Shown here: positions 57,436-64,000 of the stretch, piece by piece
Layout: each line of letters begins with the position of its first letter
Position numbering within the stretch: the first letter of the stretch is position 1
From: Dyella flava
GTDB taxonomy: Bacteria; Pseudomonadota; Gammaproteobacteria; Xanthomonadales; Rhodanobacteraceae
Direction of reading: 5' to 3'
NCBI RefSeq assembly: GCF_016904955.1
Contig: NZ_JADIKE010000038.1
Coordinates: 372,001-436,000, forward strand
DNA: 64,000 nt
The notes under the pieces: generated by a model
The model's input: only the letters and a program-made list of their open reading frames with translations
Told to the model about the DNA's origin: nothing
The model's database searches: none
Program-made: the position numbers and the translations under genes

Positions 57436-59871
57436 TTAGAACTGGCTGCCGAAGGTGAACTGGATGCGCTCCTGGTACTGGCTATCACCCGGCTGCGAGC
57501 GGATCGGGAAGCCCAGGCTGATGATCAGCGGGCCGATCGGCGCCTGCCAGTGCAGCGACACACCGGCGGAAGCATCAAGCTGCTTGGCGTCGAAGGCCTG
57601 GAGGTTCTGGTAAGCCTGGCCGACGTCCATGAACAGCGAGACGCGTGCCGTGTTGATGTCCTTCAGGAACGGCAGCGGCAGATAAATTTCCGCCGTGCCC
57701 AGCACCTTGAACGCACCACCGATCGGCTGTGCGTAGTTATACGTGCTGCCCGCGCAGTAGCCACTTGCTGTCGGAACGATCGGCAGGCCATTGGATGTCG
57801 CGCCGGCGCAAGCGCGCGGACCGAGCGTGTTGTCCTGCCAGCTGCGCACGTCGGTCACACCGCCGGCGTAGAAGTTCATCCAGAACGGGAAGGTGACCGG
57901 CTGACCGGCCTTGTACCCATACTGGCCATCGGAGAGGGTGTAGTCGGCGGTGGTGTCTTCAAAGGTCTTGCCGCCATAGGTGTTGCCGTAACCCACCTTG
58001 CCATCCAGGTAGAGCACGAAACCGGCACCGATCGGCCAGTAATGGTTGGCCTCGCCGTTGAACGTCCAGTACTGCACGGTGGAGCCGGGCAGCGCCGCCG
58101 TGACCGTCGCCGAGAGCTGACCACCGTGGGTCGGGGCCCAGTACGAGTTACGCGTGTCATGCGTCCAGCTCAGCGAACCGGTCCAGCTATGGATGGTGTC
58201 GTGACCCAGCGCGTTGATGTAGTCGACCAGGACCTGCGGGGTGTAGCCCACGTAGGTGTTGATCTTGGTACTACCTATGCCCAGGCTGCCGCTCAGGCGA
58301 TCGAAGTCGGTCACCGGGAAGCCCAGCGTGGTGGAGAAGGACTTGGTGCTGTTCGAGTAGCTGGCGTACTCGCTACCCAGGTCGCTGTAGTCCGCACGCG
58401 AGAACGTGGCGTTGTAACCGATACCGATGTTGTTGTCGGTCAGGTACGGGTTGTAGTAACCGGCGTTGATCTGCGTCAGGTAGTCGCTGCGCTCCGCACC
58501 GATGGTGAAGCGGTCACCGGTACCGAGGAAGTTGTTCTGCGACACCGAGCTCGACAGGATGATGCCCGAATACTGCGAATAGCCCACGCCGAAGGTCAGG
58601 CTGCCGGCGGACTGTTCTTCCACCTTTACGGTCAGATCGACTTCGTCGTCGCTGCCCGGCACCACCTGCTTGTCGATGGTGACGGTCTTGAAGAAGCCCA
58701 GCTGCTGCAGGCGGATCTTGGAACGGTCGATGGCCGCCTGCGAATACCAGGAGCCTTCGAGCTGACGCATTTCACGGCGCAGCACATCGTCTTCGGTGCG
58801 CGTGTTGCCCTGGAAAATCACGCGACGAACATACACGCGCGGACCCGGCTGGATGTACCAGGTGATATCCACGGTGTGGTTCTGCTTGTCGAGCTTGGGT
58901 ACCGGGTTGACCTTGGCGAAGGCGTAGCCGATGTTCGCCAGCAGAGCCTTGATGGCGTCCGAGGTTGCTTCGATCGCGCGGCGGTTGAACAGGTCGCCCT
59001 TCTGGACGAAGACCAGCTTGCGCAGCGTGTCTTCCGGCAGGATCAGCTGGCCGAGCAGGTGGGTATCGGAGATGTGGTAGATGTCGCCCTGGGTGACGTC
59101 GGCAGCGATGTACATCGAGCGCTTGTCGGGCGAGATAGTGACCTGGGTGGAGTCGATGCCGAAGTCGGCATAGCCGCGATCCATGTAGAAGGACTGCAGC
59201 TTCTTCAAGTCGCCCGACAGCTTGTCCTGCGAATACTGGTCGTTCTTCGAATACCAGGACAGCAAGTTGGGGGTGCCCGATTCGAAATCTTTTTCGATCT
59301 CGCGGGTGGTGAACGCCGTGTTGCCGACGATGTTCACTTCCTGCAGCTTGGCCACCTTGCCTTCGCGGATTTCGATGTCGATCGCCACGCGGTTGCGGTC
59401 CAGCTGCGTCACGTGCGGAGAAACCGACACGTTGTACTTGCCGCGGTTGTAGTACTGGCGGATCAGTTCCTGCTGCACGCGATCGAGTGCCAGGCGATCG
59501 AAGGTTTCACCCTCGCTCAGGCCGATGTCCTTCAGACCCTTCTTCAGGTCATCGGTCTTGATGTCGCTGTTGCCGCGAATGGTCAGCTTGGCAATCGATG
59601 GCCGTTCAACCACCTTGACCACCAGGATGCTGCCGTCGCGCTCCAGCTCCACGTCACTGAAGAACTTGGTGTTGTACAGCGCACGAATGGCCTGTTGGGC
59701 TTCTTCGTTGGTAAGGCGGTCGCCCTTGTTGATCTGCAGGTAGTTGAACACCGTGCCGGCGGAGATGCGGCTGAGGCCTTCAATGCGGATATCGGAAACG
59801 ACGAATGGTTCGAGAGCGAAGACGCTCGTAGAAAGGGAGGCAAGCAGGATCAGGGCGGCGATACGCTTCAT
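57436..59871 (-). CDS. bamA: Outer-membrane protein assembly factor BamA
   Basis: 811 residues from ATG 59871; the frame continues upstream but the signal peptide MKRIAALILLASLSTSVFAL fixes the start. BamA folds and inserts outer-membrane proteins. Five POTRA domains span about residues 20-420 (FVVSDIRIEGLSRISAGTVF; AKLTIRGNSDIKTDDLKKGL; VYVRRVIFQGNTRTEDDVLR), followed by a 16-strand barrel ending in a Phe (IQFTFGSQF), the beta-signal. An unusual loop of Cys/Ser-rich residues (GPRACAGATSNGLPIVPTAS) is in the barrel region. Preceded by rseP, followed by a hairpin and lpxD. Confidence 0.97.
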   Translation of the reverse strand: MKRIAALILLASLSTSVFALEPFVVSDIRIEGLSRISAGTVFNYLQINKGDRLTNEEAQQAIRALYNTKFFSDVELERDGSILVVKVVERPSIAKLTIRGNSDIKTDDLKKGLKDIGLSEGETFDRLALDRVQQELIRQYYNRGKYNVSVSPHVTQLDRNRVAIDIEIREGKVAKLQEVNIVGNTAFTTREIEKDFESGTPNLLSWYSKNDQYSQDKLSGDLKKLQSFYMDRGYADFGIDSTQVTISPDKRSMYIAADVTQGDIYHISDTHLLGQLILPEDTLRKLVFVQKGDLFNRRAIEATSDAIKALLANIGYAFAKVNPVPKLDKQNHTVDITWYIQPGPRVYVRRVIFQGNTRTEDDVLRREMRQLEGSWYSQAAIDRSKIRLQQLGFFKTVTIDKQVVPGSDDEVDLTVKVEEQSAGSLTFGVGYSQYSGIILSSSVSQNNFLGTGDRFTIGAERSDYLTQINAGYYNPYLTDNNIGIGYNATFSRADYSDLGSEYASYSNSTKSFSTTLGFPVTDFDRLSGSLGIGSTKINTYVGYTPQVLVDYINALGHDTIHSWTGSLSWTHDTRNSYWAPTHGGQLSATVTAALPGSTVQYWTFNGEANHYWPIGAGFVLYLDGKVGYGNTYGGKTFEDTTADYTLSDGQYGYKAGQPVTFPFWMNFYAGGVTDVRSWQDNTLGPRACAGATSNGLPIVPTASGYCAGSTYNYAQPIGGAFKVLGTAEIYLPLPFLKDINTARVSLFMDVGQAYQNLQAFDAKQLDASAGVSLHWQAPIGPLIISLGFPIRSQPGDSQYQERIQFTFGSQF

Positions 59872-59896
59872 CGTCGATTCCGTTGTGTTATTCGGA

Positions 59897-59920
59897 CGAG
59901 TCGGCCTTACGACCGACTCG
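59897..59920 (-). promoter_or_regulatory. Leader hairpin just upstream of bamA
   Basis: CGAGTCGG / CCGACTCG with an 8-base loop lies about 26 bases upstream of the bamA ATG, so it would be in the mRNA leader. The 223-base rseP-bamA gap also has two A-tracts (seven each, on the - strand, near 59925 and 59964) that might be UP-like elements of a bamA promoter. The T-run adjacent to this hairpin on the + strand has no gene to serve. Confidence 0.4.
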
Positions 59921-60094
59921 CTGTATTTTTTTCCAAAGACCGGTATCACTCCGGCCCCATTTTTTTCTACCGCAGTCGCGCTGGGCCTGACCGGTAGGAC
60001 AGCCCCGGGTGCCGCGCGCTGCGGGTGGGTTGCCACGCGATAAGGACGCAGCGGCCAGCATCCAACACAAGGTTGTCAGCGGCGCGCATCCGAC

Positions 60095-61435
60095 TCACGA
60101 GGGCAGGATGATGCGATGGATGTCGTTGTAAAACGCCAACCCCATCAGCGTGAACAACAAGGCGATCCCCACATACTGGCCCGCGATCATGGTCCGTTCG
60201 CTGACCGGGCTGCCTTTGATCAGCTCGATAAGGTAATACAGCAAGTGCCCGCCGTCCAAGATTGGAATCGGCAGGAGGTTGAGAATGGCCAGACTGAGCG
60301 ACACCAGACCGAGGAATTCCAGGAAACGGTCCAGCCCCGCCTGTGCCGACATGTTGGCGGCCTGGGCGATGCCGATCACCCCGGACAGGTTCTTGGTCGA
60401 TGCCTGGCCAGTCAGCATCTTGCCCACCATACCGAAGGTATCGACGGTGCGCTGCCAGGTGAGATCGAACGACTCGGCCAGCGCCTTGAGCGGGCCATAG
60501 TGCTGGATGGCCATTTCCGGTGTGACGCCGATGACCCAGCGTGGCGTGCCGCCGTCCGGGGACTCCATGCGTGCCATCACGGCGAGCTGCAGGGTCTTGC
60601 CTTGGCGTTCGACGTCCAGCGCGAGCTTCGGCGACTTGGCCGCCGCAGCCACGATCTGCTTACTCAGATCGTTGAAATCCTTCACGCCATTGCCATCGAC
60701 GCGAACGATCTTGTCGCCTGCCTGCAGACCAGCCAGTGCAGCCGGGTCGCCCGGTGAAACCGTGCCCACAATCGCCGGGGCGGCCCCAAGTTGCAGACCC
60801 AGCTTGTCCATGTATTGGCCGATGTCTTCGCCTGCGGGCAAGCGATTGAGCGGAAGCACCAGTGAGCGCTGCGCGCCATCGCTGCCACGCACGGTGACGG
60901 CGATGGGGGTGCGACCCAGCAGGGCGTTGGCGATCACATCCAGTGAGCCGCTCCAGGTCGTGACAGGTTCGCCGCCAACGGTGAGCAGACGATCACCCGG
61001 TTGTATGCCCGCTTCGGCAGCGATGCTCTGTGGCGCCGCGGTCACGATCGGTGGGTAATCGGTACGCCCCAGCACGAACATCAGCCAGAACGCGGCGAGG
61101 GTAAAGATGATATTGAAGCCTGGACCGGCGGCGACGATCGCGATGCGTTTCCAGATCGGCTGCGCCGTAAATTCCTGATGACGCAGCGCGGGATCCACAT
61201 CGCCTTCGCGCGCGTCGAGCATCTTCACGTAGCCACCGAGCGGAATCGCTGCGATCTGGTACTCGGTACCGTCGCGACCGATGCGCTTCCATAGGGCGTT
61301 ACCAAAGCCGACCGAGAAGCGAAGTACCTTCACACCACAGCGGCGTGCGACCCAGTAGTGTCCGAATTCGTGAAAGGTCACCAGCACGCCAAGCGTGACC
61401 AGCAACCAAAACACCGAGCCGAAAAAGGGATTCAT
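60095..61435 (-). CDS. rseP: Site-2 protease RseP
   Basis: 446 residues from ATG 61435 (MNPFFGSVFWLLVTLGVLVT). Intramembrane zinc metalloprotease that cleaves anti-sigma RseA to release sigmaE. Active-site HEFGH (residues about 22-26) and the second metal motif NLLPIPILDGGH near the C terminus are intact, with two PDZ domains between (GIQPGDRLLTVGGEPVTTWS; GLQAGDKIVRVDGNGVKDFN). Lies 35 bases after the dxr-like gene, the usual order. Confidence 0.96.
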   Translation of the reverse strand: MNPFFGSVFWLLVTLGVLVTFHEFGHYWVARRCGVKVLRFSVGFGNALWKRIGRDGTEYQIAAIPLGGYVKMLDAREGDVDPALRHQEFTAQPIWKRIAIVAAGPGFNIIFTLAAFWLMFVLGRTDYPPIVTAAPQSIAAEAGIQPGDRLLTVGGEPVTTWSGSLDVIANALLGRTPIAVTVRGSDGAQRSLVLPLNRLPAGEDIGQYMDKLGLQLGAAPAIVGTVSPGDPAALAGLQAGDKIVRVDGNGVKDFNDLSKQIVAAAAKSPKLALDVERQGKTLQLAVMARMESPDGGTPRWVIGVTPEMAIQHYGPLKALAESFDLTWQRTVDTFGMVGKMLTGQASTKNLSGVIGIAQAANMSAQAGLDRFLEFLGLVSLSLAILNLLPIPILDGGHLLYYLIELIKGSPVSERTMIAGQYVGIALLFTLMGLAFYNDIHRIILPS

Positions 61436-61470
61436 CAAGTCAGGTACGTCTCTAGGGAACTCAAAGCTTA

Positions 61471-62628
61471 TCAGCAAGCGTTGCGAAGTACCCGTCGGGC
61501 AGCCGCTCGGGCGGTCCGGTCGCGTTCGCTCAGTATCTGAATATCGACCACGGGCTCGGGCGGCAGTTCCATCAAAACCTGCTCAATCAGATCGGCAATC
61601 GAGAGGAAGGGGCGGGCTCCGGTCAGAAAGGCCTCTACGGCGACCTCGTTGGCGGCATTCAGGATGGCTGGTGCATCGCCGCCGGCCTGCGCGGCCTGAT
61701 AGGCGAGCGCCAGGCAGCGGAAGGTGGCGATGTCTGGCCTGTCGGGGGGCGTTGGAGCGTCACTGAGGCGCTCCAGTGGGCCCATGCCGGTTTCCAGTAC
61801 GAGTGCCTGGGCGATGATTCGGCGGCTGTCCGATTCGCCGGACTGAGCTTGCAGGGAGCCATTGTTGCGTTCGATCAGTGCGTAGGCCCGCTCCTCGGTA
61901 TGCACCAGCAGGTCGACTCTCTCCGGAGCCAGCTGGAACAGCTGATGGGCCGCGATGACGTGCAAACCCTGATCCATGAGGCTGGCGATATTTACGGCTG
62001 TCCGACGGCGGGTCCCTCGATCAGACGGTGTGCAGAGCCGGTCCGGGAGCACGGTCATCAGCTCGGCTCGACGGCGGCCCAGAAACGGTCCTCCGGGCGT
62101 AACCAGCGCCAGCCGTGCCACATCATCACTGACCCGTTCGCCGGACAGGCATTGATAGGCGGCGTGCAATGCCGGGGACAGCGGAACCCATTCGCCACCG
62201 CCTTCCGCAAAGGCTTGCTGTAGTAGCGAGCCCGCGACGGCGGCCGATTCCTGATGGGCCAATAGCAAACGCTTGCCGACGCGGGCCGCGGCCAGGGTCA
62301 CTGCCACGCCGGCCAAGCCGGGGATCGCAGCGATAACGGTATCGCACAGGGTGGATGCCGCCCCCTGGGTCACGGCCTTGGAACCGCTGGCTACCTCGCA
62401 CTGCACACCCGCGGCAGCAAGTCGGCGCGCCAGCTCTGCTTCAAGTGCGGGGTCGGCGACGATGGCGAGATCAGGTCGATGCAGCGCACACAGTTTCACC
62501 AGCGCTTCGACATTGCGGTGCGCGCTCAGCACGCTTGCGCGGTATCGATCCGGATAACGAAGGACGACATCAAGCGCATCGATGCCGACCGAGCCGGTTG
62601 CACCGAACACAGCAACCCGGCGAATCAT
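61471..62628 (-). CDS. DXP reductoisomerase-like protein with lost active site
   Basis: 385 residues from ATG 62628, at the exact locus of dxr in gammaproteobacteria (between cdsA and rseP). Family features kept: N-terminal NADPH turn VAVFGATGSVGIDALDVVLR, GGPF (179-182) and the C-terminal NAANEVAVEAFL (324-335). But aligned to E. coli Dxr, the metal ligands and catalytic residues are gone: Lys125 is Gln126 (LAHQES); Asp150/Ser151/Glu152 are Ser151/Pro152/Ala153; Ser186 is Pro178; His209 is Pro201; Trp212 is Arg204; Ser222 is Ile214; Asn227/Lys228 are Asp219/Gln220; Glu231 is His223. No frameshift is evident. It is best read as a pseudoenzyme; the MEP pathway would then need another reductoisomerase. 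Alignment done by eye. Confidence 0.85.
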   Translation of the reverse strand: MIRRVAVFGATGSVGIDALDVVLRYPDRYRASVLSAHRNVEALVKLCALHRPDLAIVADPALEAELARRLAAAGVQCEVASGSKAVTQGAASTLCDTVIAAIPGLAGVAVTLAAARVGKRLLLAHQESAAVAGSLLQQAFAEGGGEWVPLSPALHAAYQCLSGERVSDDVARLALVTPGGPFLGRRRAELMTVLPDRLCTPSDRGTRRRTAVNIASLMDQGLHVIAAHQLFQLAPERVDLLVHTEERAYALIERNNGSLQAQSGESDSRRIIAQALVLETGMGPLERLSDAPTPPDRPDIATFRCLALAYQAAQAGGDAPAILNAANEVAVEAFLTGARPFLSIADLIEQVLMELPPEPVVDIQILSERDRTARAAARRVLRNAC

Positions 62629-62638
62629 GCTGGCAGAC

Positions 62639-63463
62639 TCAAAAGCCCAGCAGCAGCTTGCCCAGCGCAAATACCGGCAAGGCCGCGAAGACGCTGTCGA
62701 GACGGTCGAGCAGGCCGCCATGCCCAGGGAACAGCGCGCCCGAGTCTTTCACATTGGCGTGACGCTTCATCAGGCTTTCCAACAGATCGCCGACGATGGA
62801 GCTGGCTACGGTCACGACCGTCACGACGATCAGGCCGAGCAGGCGTGCATCGCGTACGCCTAGCAGCCATCCGCCGACCCCAAGCACCAATGCACTGGTG
62901 ACGAATGCACCGTAGACCCCTGCCCATGTCTTGCCGGGGCTGATCTGCGGGGCGAGCTTACGCTTGCCGAAGAAGCGGCCAGCGAAATAGGCGCCGGTAT
63001 CGGCGGCCCACACCAGCAGCATGGCAAGAAAGGTCCAGACATGGCCATGCGGTTGGTGGCTGCCGTGGATGCTTACGGCGGCCACCCAGGCCGGGAACAC
63101 CACAAATGCGCCGGCCAGCAGTTTCAGATTGCGATTTTCAGGCGTGGGCGCGGCAGCAAAGGCGAAGTGACGTAGCCAGACACAGACCAGCAGCCACCAT
63201 GCGACACCAGCGACCATCAATGCAGGCCATAACCATGTGCATGCGCGCAACAGCCAAAGCGCCATGAACAGCACCGCGGCGAAGCTGAGCGTCACGCCAC
63301 GGTTGACGCGATTTTTCATGCCAGCCAAGCGCGTCCATTCCCAGGCCGCTGCCAGGAAGGCCACTGCCAAGAGGCAGGCGAAGATGCCCGTCGGCAGCAG
63401 CAGGATAAGCAGGATGACCAGTGGGGCGAGGAGCAGGGCCGTTAGGACGCGCTGTCGCAGCAT
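62639..63463 (-). CDS. cdsA: Phosphatidate cytidylyltransferase
   Basis: 274 residues. Makes CDP-diacylglycerol from CTP and phosphatidate, the branch point of phospholipid synthesis. About eight membrane segments; the signature SLMKRHANVKDSGALFPGHG followed by GLLDRLDS is complete. Ten bases separate its stop from the dxr-like start, and uppS ends 33 bases upstream. Confidence 0.96.
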   Translation of the reverse strand: MLRQRVLTALLLAPLVILLILLLPTGIFACLLAVAFLAAAWEWTRLAGMKNRVNRGVTLSFAAVLFMALWLLRACTWLWPALMVAGVAWWLLVCVWLRHFAFAAAPTPENRNLKLLAGAFVVFPAWVAAVSIHGSHQPHGHVWTFLAMLLVWAADTGAYFAGRFFGKRKLAPQISPGKTWAGVYGAFVTSALVLGVGGWLLGVRDARLLGLIVVTVVTVASSIVGDLLESLMKRHANVKDSGALFPGHGGLLDRLDSVFAALPVFALGKLLLGF

Positions 63464-63496
63464 GAATGCTCCTTAGTGGACAGGCCTGGTCAGTGA

Positions 63497-64000
63497 TCAG
63501 GCCTGGGCGACCTGATCACCGGTGCGGCCAAAGCGGCGCTCGCGGCGGGCAAAGTCATTGATGGCGTGCTGTAGCGAGATCTGGTTGAAGTCGGGCCACA
63601 GGGTATCGGTGAAATAGAGCTCCGCATAGGCCAGCTGCCACAGCAGGAAATTGCTGACGCGGCGGTCACCGCCGGTGCGGATAAACAGGTCTAGCGGGGG
63701 CAATTCGGCCAGACTGGTCCAGCGGTCGAACTCGGCCTCGTCGATCGCTTCCAGCGGCAGCTCGCCACGTGCGGCGGCGATGGCGATCTTGCGGGCGGCC
63801 TGCACGATATCCCAGCGGCCACCGTAGTTGACTGCGATGTTCATGTGCAGCTTGTTGTTTTCGGCAGTGCGCTTCATGGCGCCCAGCATGCGTTGCTGCA
63901 GCGGCTTGTCGAAGGCGTCAATGTCGCCGATGAAGCGCAGGCGCACGCCATTTTCGTGCAACTCGTCGACTTCTTTGTCCAGTGCGCGCACGAACAGGTC
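63497..64000 (-). CDS. uppS: Undecaprenyl diphosphate synthase, 5' end outside the window
   Basis: 168 codons of the 3' part; the frame is open to the window edge (DLFVRALDKEVDELHENG). UppS builds the C55 carrier for peptidoglycan and O-antigen from FPP and IPP. Seen: RLRFIGD, NIAVNYGGRWDIVQAARKIA and DLFIRTGGDRRVSNFLLWQL followed by AYAELYFTDTLWPDF, all normal for the family. The catalytic N-terminal MDGNGRWA would lie beyond the window. A short palindromic pair (CAGGCCTG at 63481 and 63498) spans the stop codon. Confidence 0.95.
   Translation of the reverse strand, partial: DLFVRALDKEVDELHENGVRLRFIGDIDAFDKPLQQRMLGAMKRTAENNKLHMNIAVNYGGRWDIVQAARKIAIAAARGELPLEAIDEAEFDRWTSLAELPPLDLFIRTGGDRRVSNFLLWQLAYAELYFTDTLWPDFNQISLQHAINDFARRERRFGRTGDQVAQA

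Noticed and set aside
59897..59935. Plus-strand terminator at the bamA leader hairpin
   Set aside because: Hairpin plus T7 looks good on the + strand, but no + strand gene ends here; kept only as a leader hairpin.
57550..59997. An 815-codon + strand frame antisense to bamA
   Set aside because: Long only because of bamA codon bias; Val/Arg/Gly-rich without a domain.

Overview
The window is about 64 kb of a high-GC gammaproteobacterial chromosome. Gene order and protein character point to the Xanthomonadales, most likely the Rhodanobacteraceae (Dyella/Rhodanobacter/Frateuria group). This taxonomic call is an inference: it rests on a plant-type class II DAHP synthase, GTAG-headed REP palindromes, absence of skp between bamA and lpxD, absence of rpmJ after secY, and overall coding style. 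No phage, IS, CRISPR, tRNA or rRNA gene was seen. It is core chromosome with one short non-coding accessory island.

1-18.3 kb is the translation super-cluster on the + strand. It holds the str operon end (rpsL 3' end, rpsG, fusA, tuf), then a terminator, a clear sigma70 promoter and a structured leader. These are followed by the S10 operon (rpsJ to rpsQ), spc operon (rplN to secY) and alpha operon (rpsM, rpsK, rpsD, rpoA), and by rplQ. Three gaps interrupt the usual packing: the S10 leader, a rpsN-rpsH gap with a hairpin and promoter, and a rpoA-rplQ gap with a REP pair and two more hairpins.

18.4-36.9 kb is mixed metabolism and envelope. It has dsbB overlapping a class II DAHP synthase; a secreted amidase divergent from a diheme/triheme cytochrome c pair; an RND pump with its adaptor on the - strand; a Mug-type DNA glycosylase lacking the usual catalytic Asn; then rng-yhdP-tldD and a small Rossmann protein.

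37.0-38.4 kb is the accessory island. It has a small hypothetical gene with its own terminator, REP palindromes, and a nearly 490-bp nested inverted repeat that could fold end to end.

38.4-47.9 kb has the ribosome-assembly factor yjgA, a DUF1653 gene, pmbA (partner of tldD), two DUF4870 membrane genes, ispA/xseB, an MFS transporter with a palindrome inside its promoter, and tilS, a NYN-domain protein and an exported adenosine deaminase.

48.0-64.0 kb is the conserved envelope and lipid block on the - strand: uppS, cdsA, dxr-like, rseP, bamA, lpxD, fabZ, lpxA, lpxB, rnhB, dnaE, accA. It links undecaprenyl carrier synthesis, phospholipid and lipid A precursors, and outer-membrane assembly. The strongest anomaly is at the dxr position: the encoded protein keeps the fold signatures but has lost nearly every catalytic and metal-binding residue of DXP reductoisomerase.
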